A stretch of DNA of 5,224 nt. Source: Ruminococcaceae bacterium UBA3451. GTDB taxonomy: Bacteria > Bacillota > Clostridia > Oscillospirales > Acutalibacteraceae. Below are positions 1 to 4,950 of the stretch, piece by piece; position 1 is the first letter of the stretch, and each line of letters starts with the position of its first letter. Below the pieces are notes generated by a model. That model saw nothing but the letters and a program-made list of their open reading frames with translations. It was not told where the DNA came from and made no database searches. Made by a program: the position numbers and the translations under genes. The DNA is taken from assembly GCA_002378845.1 (NCBI GenBank), contig DFRY01000076.1, positions 12,315 to 17,538 on the forward strand. Reading direction: 5' to 3'.

Positions 1-58
1 GGGCCATCATTGCCACCGCCATGATTAAGGACGCCACTTGAATCAGTTTCTTTTTCAA
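1..58 (-). CDS. Exported protein of unknown function, 5' end only (TTG start, signal peptide)
   Basis: Only the first 19 codons are present; the gene continues past the left edge. The translation, MKKKLIQVASLIMAVAMMA, has a short basic n-region (KKK) followed by a hydrophobic stretch, which is the pattern of a Sec signal peptide. The start is TTG at 58-56. A GGAGG Shine-Dalgarno lies at 67-71, eight bases upstream. An in-frame TAA at 74-76 rules out any longer start, and the downstream in-frame GTG and ATG codons have no comparable ribosome binding site. The product is therefore probably secreted, lipidated or membrane-anchored, but the mature part is not visible, so no function can be given. 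It is transcribed divergently from the lar operon. Confidence 0.6.
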   Translation of the reverse strand, partial: MKKKLIQVASLIMAVAMMA

Positions 59-66
59 TTGACTTT

Positions 67-71
67 CCTCC
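67..71 (-). promoter_or_regulatory. Ribosome binding site deciding the TTG start of the left-edge gene
   Basis: The minus strand reads GGAGG (within AAAGGGAGGAAAG) eight bases before the TTG at 58-56. It is the only good Shine-Dalgarno near this reading frame and the main reason for calling a TTG start. Confidence 0.65.
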
Positions 72-96
72 CTTTAATTCATGAGCATCAAATTAA

Positions 97-110
97 GTGA
101 TTTTTATCAC
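97..110. promoter_or_regulatory. Possible CRP/FNR-family operator
   Basis: The sequence has GTGA and TCAC half-sites separated by six bases, within AGTGA-N6-TCACA. This differs by one base from the core TGTGA-N6-TCACA pattern of CRP/FNR-family regulators. It lies about 40 bases upstream of the TTG start of the left-edge gene and about 400 bases upstream of larC, so the left gene is the likelier target. Only the dyad is seen; a real binding role is inference. Confidence 0.3.
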
Positions 111-112
111 AT

Positions 113-125
113 TGCTATCATAGCA
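113..125. repeat. 13-bp palindrome TGCTAT-C-ATAGCA
   Basis: This is a perfect 6-bp inverted repeat around a single central base. On the minus strand it contains TATGAT (122-117), a possible -10 element for the left-edge gene, although no matching -35 is visible. It could be an operator or a chance palindrome in AT-rich DNA. Confidence 0.3.
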
Positions 126-155
126 CAGCATAATTCTAATTTATATAAAATTTGA

Positions 156-164
156 TGTGGATAA
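156..164 (-). promoter_or_regulatory. Consensus DnaA box (TTATCCACA)
   Basis: The plus strand reads TGTGGATAA, the exact complement of the DnaA box TTATCCACA. It is followed by an AT-rich run (161-175). A weaker copy, TGTGGATTC, lies at 198-206 in the same orientation. Two sites without a wider cluster or dnaA/dnaN neighbours do not make an origin. The box may be an isolated DnaA site or chance. Confidence 0.35.
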
Positions 165-292
165 TATATAAAAATCTTACCTGTTTCTTCAATTCATTGT
201 GGATTCTTATTCAATCGTTTAAACAGCCCTGTACATGAAAATTTTGGAGAATCAAAATTACTCCCTGCGCTGCGCAAATTTCTAATTTTCTA

Positions 293-323
293 TTGACTTA
301 GAGTGAACTCTAAACTGTATACT
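293..323 (+). promoter_or_regulatory. MerR-type promoter with operator dyad, facing the lar operon
   Basis: TTGACT (293-298, five of six matches to the -35 consensus) and TATACT (318-323, five of six to the -10 consensus) are separated by 19 bases instead of the usual 17. A perfect inverted repeat, TTAGAGT-GA-ACTCTAA (298-313), starts at the last base of the -35 and fills most of the spacer. A long spacer carrying a dyad is the hallmark of promoters activated by DNA distortion by MerR-family regulators. The dyad resembles operators of AdhR/NmlR-like members. Transcription would begin near 330 and run toward larC with a leader of about 180 nt. No merR gene lies in the window, and control of lar is inferred from orientation only. 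Confidence 0.6.
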
Positions 324-346
324 AACTATGTCTTTCAATTTTGCGG

Positions 347-405
347 GCTGTTTTTACGGCAAACAGACCGGAAGATTCAGAAAGCGGCAGACGGCAATTT
401 TTTTT
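347..405 (+). promoter_or_regulatory. Possible attenuator-like hairpins in the lar leader
   Basis: The segment CTGTTT (348-353) can pair with AAACAG (361-366) around a 7-base loop. The overlapping GCTGTTT (347-353) can instead pair, with two G-U pairs, with AGACGGC (389-395), which sits two bases before a T8 tract (398-405). The two pairings exclude each other, as in attenuators. The second stem is short with a large loop, so it would be a weak terminator. No known riboswitch consensus is recognised, so this is a structural suggestion only. Confidence 0.2.
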
Positions 406-414
406 GTACGGCAT

Positions 415-435
415 GTGTGCCCGACACAGGCATGC
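415..435 (+). other. Small hairpin in the lar leader
   Basis: GTGTGCC (415-421) can pair with GGCATGC (429-435) through seven pairs, two of them G-U, around a 7-base loop. It lies between the T8 tract and the larC ribosome binding site, and no T-run follows, so it is not a terminator. Its role, if any, is unknown. Confidence 0.2.
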
Positions 436-502
436 CAATGCAGGGAAAACGCGGTCTAAACATTAAATAAGAAACGGTCGTGCTGCAAAACACGGAATCC
501 AT

Positions 503-506
503 GGAG
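503..506 (+). promoter_or_regulatory. Ribosome binding site deciding the larC start
   Basis: GGAG lies seven bases before the ATG at 514. A TTG two codons further upstream (508) would leave only one base after the GGAG, which is too close, so 514 is preferred. Confidence 0.7.
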
Positions 507-513
507 ATTGAAA

Positions 514-1752
514 ATGAAAATATTATATTACGATTGTTTCAGCGGGATCAGCGGCGACATGAATTTGGGCGCTCTGGTCGACCTTGGGGTTGACGGCGAG
601 TACCTGAAAAAGGAACTGGCAAAGCTTAAGCTGGACTCCGAATTCGAAATAATCATCAGTAAAGGACTCAAAAAAGGAATCAGCGGCACTAAAGTGGATG
701 TGATTCTTACACAAGAGGAGCATCACCACGAACACACGGAAGACCACACGCACAATGAAAATGAAAGCGACGAACACCACGAACATCACCACCGGAATCT
801 GTACGACATTGAAGCCATTATCAATGCGGCGGACCTGAGTGACAACGTGAAAGAGCTGAGCCGAAATATGTTTATGCAGGTTGCGGAAGCAGAAGCGAAA
901 GTGCATGGAAAACCGATTGAGGAAGTGCATTTTCATGAAGTCGGCGCAACGGATTCGATTGTAGACATTGTAGGCGCGGCGATTGCACTGGACTATCTGA
1001 AAGCCGACCGAATTCTGGCTTCCCCCGTTCAGGTTGGGGGCGGCTTTGTAAAATGTGCCCATGGGCTTATGCCTGTTCCGGCACCGGCTACCGCAGAAAT
1101 TTTAAAAGGTATTCCCACCCGTGCGGGAATTGTTCCCTTTGAAACTACCACCCCAACCGGCGCGGCGATTCTTCCCGCGAACGTAAGCCAATTTACGGAA
1201 ACGACAAATTTTTCCGTGGAAAAAATCGGTTACGGACTGGGGAACCGCGACCTGGACATTCCGAATGTTCTGCGGGTATTCTGGGGGCAGTCGGAAGAGC
1301 ACGAGGAAACGGAAGAACAGTACCTGCTTGAAACCAACATTGACGATATGAACCCGGAATACTACAGCTATGCGGAAGAACTGCTATTTAAAGCAGGCGC
1401 GCTGGATGTTTTTAAAACGCCGATCATTATGAAAAAAGGCCGGCCGGCCGTGAAGCTGAGTGTTCTGACGGAGCAGGAAACGCTGAAAGAGATTACCGAC
1501 ATCATTTTTAAGGAGACCACTTCCCTTGGCCTGCGGAAATTCAAAGTAGAAAAAATCATGCTGAGCCGCGAATTTTTAACGGTTACCACTCCGTACGGCG
1601 AAGTGCGAGTAAAAAAGTCCTTTTATGAGGGAGAACCGGTAAAATACAAAGCCGAGTACGAAGACTGCCGCCGGATTGCGGAAGAACAAAATTTAGCCAT
1701 TGCGGAAATAGCCCGCGCGGTAGACCGGGCGATGGAAACCATTAACGAATAA
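514..1752 (+). CDS. larC: Nickel-pincer cofactor biosynthesis protein LarC (CTP-dependent nickel insertase)
   Basis: LarC inserts Ni into the dithiolated pyridinium mononucleotide made by LarB and LarE, giving the nickel-pincer nucleotide, in a CTP-dependent cyclometallase reaction known from Lactiplantibacillus plantarum. The protein has 412 residues, a normal full length. The N-terminal domain opens with YYDCFSGISGDM (5-16), the family signature, and carries EVHFHEVGATDSIVDI (137-152). An acidic linker (about 259-269) leads to the C-terminal LarC2 domain, which opens with LETNIDDMNPE (272-282). Residues 70-93 form a loop with 11 histidines in 24 positions, a likely metal-binding insert. In L. 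plantarum larC1 and larC2 are joined by a programmed frameshift; here both domains share one frame. It is the first gene of larC-larE-larB, 39 bases before larE. The protein is probably cytosolic. Confidence 0.95.
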   Translation: MKILYYDCFSGISGDMNLGALVDLGVDGEYLKKELAKLKLDSEFEIIISKGLKKGISGTKVDVILTQEEHHHEHTEDHTHNENESDEHHEHHHRNLYDIEAIINAADLSDNVKELSRNMFMQVAEAEAKVHGKPIEEVHFHEVGATDSIVDIVGAAIALDYLKADRILASPVQVGGGFVKCAHGLMPVPAPATAEILKGIPTRAGIVPFETTTPTGAAILPANVSQFTETTNFSVEKIGYGLGNRDLDIPNVLRVFWGQSEEHEETEEQYLLETNIDDMNPEYYSYAEELLFKAGALDVFKTPIIMKKGRPAVKLSVLTEQETLKEITDIIFKETTSLGLRKFKVEKIMLSREFLTVTTPYGEVRVKKSFYEGEPVKYKAEYEDCRRIAEEQNLAIAEIARAVDRAMETINE

Positions 1753-1791
1753 AGAACGCATTTACGATTTATTTCAGAAAGGTGATTCAAT

Positions 1792-2604
1792 ATGGATACA
1801 CACGAGAAACTAGAAAAACTGAAGGCCGACATTCAAAATATGGGGAGCCTTGCCATTGCATTTTCGGGAGGAGTGGACAGCACCTTCCTGTTGAAGGTAG
1901 CCGTTGACGTTCTGGGCGACAAAGCCGTTGCCGTGACCGCCCGCTCTTCCACATACCCGGAAAGAGAATTCAACGAGGCGGTCGCCTTTGCAAAAAGCAT
2001 CGGTGCAAACCATATCGTAATTGATTCGGAAGAACTTGACATTGACGGCTATGCGGACAATCCGGTCAACCGCTGCTATTACTGCAAGCACGAACTGTTT
2101 GAAAAGGTAAAAGACGTTGCGAAGGAAAAGGGGATTCACTATGTTTCCGACGGTTCCAACATTGACGACCTTGGCGATTACCGCCCGGGCATGCAGGCCG
2201 TAAAGGAACTGGAAGTTGTCAGCCCGCTGAAAGCAGCGGAACTGACAAAGGACGACATTCGCCTGCTTTCAAAAGAAATGGACCTGCCGACCTGGAACAA
2301 GCCGGCCTTTGCCTGCCTTGCCTCCCGTTTCCCTTACGGGGAAAAAATCACCAGAGAAAAACTGGCTATGGTGGACAAAGCGGAACAGTTCCCGCTTGAC
2401 CTTGGCTTCCGTCAGGTACGGGTGCGCCACCACGGCGATTTGGCCCGAATTGAAGTCGGCGCAGACGAGCGCAGCCGCTTTTTCAACGACGAATTCATGG
2501 AAAAAGTGTATAATGAATTAAAAAAGATCGGTTTTACTTATGTTTCCTTGGATATGAAGGGCTACCGCACCGGAAGTATGAATGAAACTATCTTGAAACA
2601 TTAA
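1792..2604 (+). CDS. larE: LarE, sulfur transferase for nickel-pincer cofactor (three-cysteine type)
   Basis: LarE is a PP-loop ATPase. It adenylates the carboxylates of the LarB product and replaces them with thiocarboxylates, the sulfur ligands of nickel. The 270-residue protein has the PP-loop SGGVDS at 25-30, an RCYYCK motif (C95, C98), and PAFACLASRFPYG with C175, followed by VRVRHH (209-214) near the substrate site. C175 matches the sacrificial Cys176 of L. plantarum LarE, which gives up its own sulfur and is spent. That protein, as I recall it, lacks the CxxC pair. LarE proteins with all three cysteines, such as that of Thermotoga maritima, bind a [4Fe-4S] cluster that can carry extra sulfide, so this one probably belongs to that class. 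The start has AGAAAGGTG seven bases upstream. larB begins 29 bases downstream. Confidence 0.95.
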   Translation: MDTHEKLEKLKADIQNMGSLAIAFSGGVDSTFLLKVAVDVLGDKAVAVTARSSTYPEREFNEAVAFAKSIGANHIVIDSEELDIDGYADNPVNRCYYCKHELFEKVKDVAKEKGIHYVSDGSNIDDLGDYRPGMQAVKELEVVSPLKAAELTKDDIRLLSKEMDLPTWNKPAFACLASRFPYGEKITREKLAMVDKAEQFPLDLGFRQVRVRHHGDLARIEVGADERSRFFNDEFMEKVYNELKKIGFTYVSLDMKGYRTGSMNETILKH

Positions 2605-2633
2605 AATTCAATCGGCTTTTCAGGAGGAAAAGA

Positions 2634-3380
2634 ATGAATAAAAGCGATGTGCAAAAATTACTGGAACGTGTAAAAGAAAATGAAATCGGAATTGACGATG
2701 CCGTAAACATCATTGAGGAACTGCCTTTTAAGGATCTTGGATTTGCCAAGATCGACAACCAGCGGGAAATGCGGGTCGGCTACCCTGAAGTTATTTACTG
2801 TGCAGGAAAAACGGTGGAGCAGGTAAAAAACATTGTTCAGTACATGCTGACCAAAGAAAACAACATTCTTGCGACCCGTGCCAGTGAAGAAATGTACCTT
2901 GCTGTAAAGGAAATTTGTGAAGGCGCCAAGTACAATCCGCTGGGCAGAACCATTACCATTCGTTTGAATGATGAACCCCTGACGGAAAGCTATATTGCCA
3001 TTGTTTCGGCGGGAACTTCCGACCTTCCCGTTGTGGAAGAAGCCGCGGAAACCGCCTGCATTTTGGGAAACCGCGTGGAACGCGTGATTGACGTGGGGGT
3101 TGCCGGAATTCACCGGCTTTTCGCAAGGCTGGACATCATCCGCGGGGCGAAAGTTGTTATTGTAGTTGCCGGAATGGAAGGCGCGCTGGCGAGCGTTGTT
3201 GGCGGTCTGGTTGACAAACCGGTTATCGCCGTTCCCACCAGTGTGGGCTACGGAGCAAACTTCGGCGGAATATCCGCACTGCTTTCCATGCTGAACAGCT
3301 GCGCAAGCGGCGTGAGTGTGGTGAACATTGACAACGGCTTCGGCGCGGCATACAATGCTTCCATGATTAATAAACTGTAA
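2634..3380 (+). CDS. larB: LarB, nicotinic acid adenine dinucleotide carboxylase/hydrolase
   Basis: LarB performs the first step of nickel-pincer nucleotide synthesis. It carboxylates the pyridinium ring of nicotinic acid adenine dinucleotide at C5 and hydrolyses the phosphoanhydride, giving a biscarboxylated mononucleotide plus AMP. The 248-residue length is normal. An N-terminal domain (about 1-115) precedes a PurE-like (AIR carboxylase) core with SAGTSD (125-130), AGMEGALASVVGGL (179-192) and PTSVGYGANFGG (201-212). C223 in LNSCASG corresponds to the cysteine (Cys221 in L. plantarum) that forms a transient covalent bond with the pyridine ring. The ATG follows AGGAGG (2622-2627) by six bases, the strongest ribosome binding site in the operon. 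It is the last gene, 11 bases before the terminator stem. Gene order C-E-B differs from the A-B-C-D-E order of L. plantarum. Confidence 0.95.
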   Translation: MNKSDVQKLLERVKENEIGIDDAVNIIEELPFKDLGFAKIDNQREMRVGYPEVIYCAGKTVEQVKNIVQYMLTKENNILATRASEEMYLAVKEICEGAKYNPLGRTITIRLNDEPLTESYIAIVSAGTSDLPVVEEAAETACILGNRVERVIDVGVAGIHRLFARLDIIRGAKVVIVVAGMEGALASVVGGLVDKPVIAVPTSVGYGANFGGISALLSMLNSCASGVSVVNIDNGFGAAYNASMINKL

Positions 3381-3391
3381 TTTTTTATTTT

Positions 3392-3429
3392 AAAAAAGGT
3401 TCCTTCGCTATCGCGGAGGAACCTTTTTT
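3392..3429. terminator. Bidirectional intrinsic terminator between larB and the ger operon
   Basis: A 17-bp stem pairs 3392-3408 with 3413-3429 around the loop TATC, with one G-T wobble. It begins with A6 and ends with T6, so RNA from either strand forms a GC-containing hairpin followed by a U-run. It lies 11 bases after the larB stop and 24 bases beyond the end of the convergent permease gene, so it can end both operons. Confidence 0.92.
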
Positions 3430-3453
3430 GCTATTCGCAATCAATAAGAAACG

Positions 3454-4680
3454 TTATTCGGAAGGCGCAGGCTGCGGTGTACCGGGGGAGGAACCCGAAG
3501 GCTGCTCTGAAGAGGCGCCGGAAGAATCCCCCGACGTACTTCCGGAGGAAGAATCGGACGATGCATTAGGGGGAGAACTGCCGGAAGACGCCCCTTGCTG
3601 TTTTGATTTTCCGTGCATTTTAATTTCTGCCCCCACCCACAGGCAGAGCGGAATAATAATTTGGAACGGAATGGCGTAAACCGCATAAATAATAAGGAAA
3701 TTTGCCATTTCCATAATATCGTCATAAACGATTGGCCCCAAAGCCAGTGCAAACAGGGCAACTGGCCACACCATCTTTTTGTAATCCTGCTCATTAAACA
3801 AATATGCCAATCCTTTTGACGCAGCAATAAGGCACAGCGCAATTTTTACGATTCCACCCAGCACGAAATTGGAAGCCACCAGACTTTCGATTCGAACTAA
3901 AAAATCGCCGATATTAATCAGTCTGGCCGATACATAGGAAGGAAAATACTCTGATTTTAAAAGAATGGGGCCCAATGCCGTGATATTTCTCAATATGGCA
4001 AAAATCAGAATCAGTCCGCCAAAAATATCCCCTCCAATATACACCCGATACGGGCTGTCCTCCTTCCGTATACTGTCAGCCACGGTCAGAAACAAAACGG
4101 ATTCCGCAAAAGGAAACGAAACTATTTTATAGGAGCCGCCCAGTATTACCTGCGCGCTGTGATTCATTACCGGAAGTAAATTCTGAAAGTCCAGTTGATT
4201 TATTAACAAGGACATTGTTGTAACAGTGGTCAGCGAAATAAAAGGAGCCACAATCATGGAAAATCTTCCCATAGTTTCTATTCCGCTTCGTGCCAAATAG
4301 ATTGATACCAATGTCATGATAATCATGAGCGGCAACTGTGGTGTTTCGGGCATGGAGATGATTTCAATAAATTCGGAAAAGTTCCGCAGCACCAGTGCGG
4401 CAAGGTGAATGGCGTACCATACCATTACAACTGATAACACTTTTGAGATAAACTTGCCAAAGACCAAATTGAACATTTCATACAAATTTTTTTCCGGATA
4501 AAGCCGCATCATTCTGGCGTACACAATCATAAGGGGAACAACAATCACCTGTGAAAAAATCAAGGAAATCCACGAGTCCTGTTCCGCGTCGTTGCTTCCG
4601 CCAAGCACTACGGCGCTTCCGCATATATATGCCGCAATCAGGCAAATAGCCTGACGTACCGTCATAAACTCTTTTTTCAT
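3454..4680 (-). CDS. GerAB-family spore germination permease (germinant receptor B subunit)
   Basis: This is the integral membrane subunit of a spore germinant receptor (APC-superfamily fold), which recognises nutrient germinants in the spore inner membrane. The 408-residue protein shows about ten hydrophobic helices, near 8-28, 37-57, 78-98, 115-133, 141-160, 183-205, 213-232, 266-292, 302-320 and 328-350. Family-like stretches include RNFSEFIEIISMPETP (99-114) and FPFAE (189-193), where many relatives have FPFGE. Family members usually end near 360-370 residues. Here residues 361-408 add a tail with 19 serines plus Gly, Pro and acidic residues, which should be disordered. The ATG follows AAAGGA (4695-4690) by nine bases. 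The gene lies 37 bases after the small membrane gene and is last in its operon. The ligand cannot be read from sequence. Confidence 0.9.
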   Translation of the reverse strand: MKKEFMTVRQAICLIAAYICGSAVVLGGSNDAEQDSWISLIFSQVIVVPLMIVYARMMRLYPEKNLYEMFNLVFGKFISKVLSVVMVWYAIHLAALVLRNFSEFIEIISMPETPQLPLMIIMTLVSIYLARSGIETMGRFSMIVAPFISLTTVTTMSLLINQLDFQNLLPVMNHSAQVILGGSYKIVSFPFAESVLFLTVADSIRKEDSPYRVYIGGDIFGGLILIFAILRNITALGPILLKSEYFPSYVSARLINIGDFLVRIESLVASNFVLGGIVKIALCLIAASKGLAYLFNEQDYKKMVWPVALFALALGPIVYDDIMEMANFLIIYAVYAIPFQIIIPLCLWVGAEIKMHGKSKQQGASSGSSPPNASSDSSSGSTSGDSSGASSEQPSGSSPGTPQPAPSE

Positions 4681-4717
4681 AGAGCTCGTTCCTTTCCGGC
4701 GTATTTTTCTGCTGCCT

Positions 4718-4936
4718 TTATTTTAACTTCGGAAACATTTTTAGTATCATCTGCTTTATCACAGGGGAAGGACTGGGAACGTCCACATGATACGTGTATA
4801 AAATAAGCACACAAAAGCTGGCGAAGAAAAGTACCATATAAATCCAGTAAACTTTCTTTTCCTTATTTTTAATAAGGGGAAGAAGATCAAATGCAAAAAC
4901 GCAAAAAAACAGAATTAAAATAATAAAGGTTTCCAT
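4718..4936 (-). CDS. Small two-helix membrane protein, probable germinant receptor D subunit
   Basis: The 72-residue product has two hydrophobic helices, about 3-22 and 29-48, separated by the basic turn KNKEKK. A short tail with VPSPSP (53-58) follows and ends in a basic amphipathic stretch. It sits between gerC and gerB: 14 bases after the gerC stop and 37 before the permease start. Its start is supported by AGGGGGG five bases upstream. Small two-helix proteins encoded beside ger operons in Bacillus have been described as D subunits that modulate receptor function (distinct from the lipoprotein GerD). Size, topology, location and the Pro-Ser-rich segment fit that group. Assignment rests on these features, not a diagnostic motif. 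An unrelated small membrane protein is the alternative. Confidence 0.75.
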   Translation of the reverse strand: METFIILILFFCVFAFDLLPLIKNKEKKVYWIYMVLFFASFCVLILYTYHVDVPSPSPVIKQMILKMFPKLK

Positions 4937-4941
4937 TTAGG

Positions 4942-4948
4942 CCCCCCT
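4942..4948 (-). promoter_or_regulatory. G-run ribosome binding site of the small membrane gene
   Basis: The minus strand reads AGGGGGG five bases before the ATG at 4936-4934, inside the 14-base gap after the gerC stop. It supports this short gene as translated. The homopolymer is unusual compared with the AGGAGG-like sites elsewhere in the window. Confidence 0.6.
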
Positions 4949-4950
4949 GT

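Larger units (their letters stand above)
59..513. other. Divergent intergenic region and lar leader
   Basis: About 455 bases lie between the left-edge gene and larC. The first 230 or so are AT-rich and hold a GTGA-N6-TCAC dyad (97-110), a 13-bp palindrome (113-125) and an exact DnaA-box 9-mer (156-164). A MerR-type promoter follows at 293-323. From about 330 to 502 there is a leader with possible hairpins and a T8 tract (398-405). The only open frame I found in it, 43 codons at 328-459, has no ribosome binding site and starts about where transcription from the promoter would begin, so I do not call it. No tRNA, riboswitch class or mobile element is recognised. Confidence 0.6.

Noticed and set aside
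156..206. Replication origin
   Set aside because: Only two DnaA-like boxes are present, without a cluster or typical origin genes.
355..413. Three short ACGGCA repeats (357, 391 and 408 region)
   Set aside because: They are six-base repeats with irregular spacing and flanks that differ, too short to separate from chance; not a CRISPR or iteron array.
328..459. 43-codon plus-strand open frame with four Cys codons between the MerR-type promoter and larC
   Set aside because: It has no ribosome binding site, starts about where transcription would begin, and its composition does not look like the neighbouring genes. It is more likely untranslated leader.
324..502. Known nickel/cobalt (NiCo) riboswitch upstream of lar
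   Set aside because: I could not find the conserved four-way-junction elements of that class; only simple hairpins are visible.
508..513. TTG two codons upstream as the larC start
   Set aside because: It would leave one base after the GGAG. The ATG at 514 has ideal spacing and gives the standard family N-terminus.
721..792. Tandem DNA repeat in larC
   Set aside because: The CAC/CAT-rich run encodes the His-rich loop, but the codons are mixed and no unit repeats exactly.
523..1062. 179-codon minus-strand open frame inside larC
   Set aside because: It is a shadow of larC: no family features, no ribosome binding site context, and composition explained by the antisense of larC codons, including the His-rich loop.
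3428..3679. Plus-strand open frame rich in Glu and Pro opposite the 3' end of the permease gene
   Set aside because: It is the antisense of the Ser/Gly/Pro-rich tail, begins in the terminator T-run and lacks a ribosome binding site; the minus-strand frame has clear family identity.
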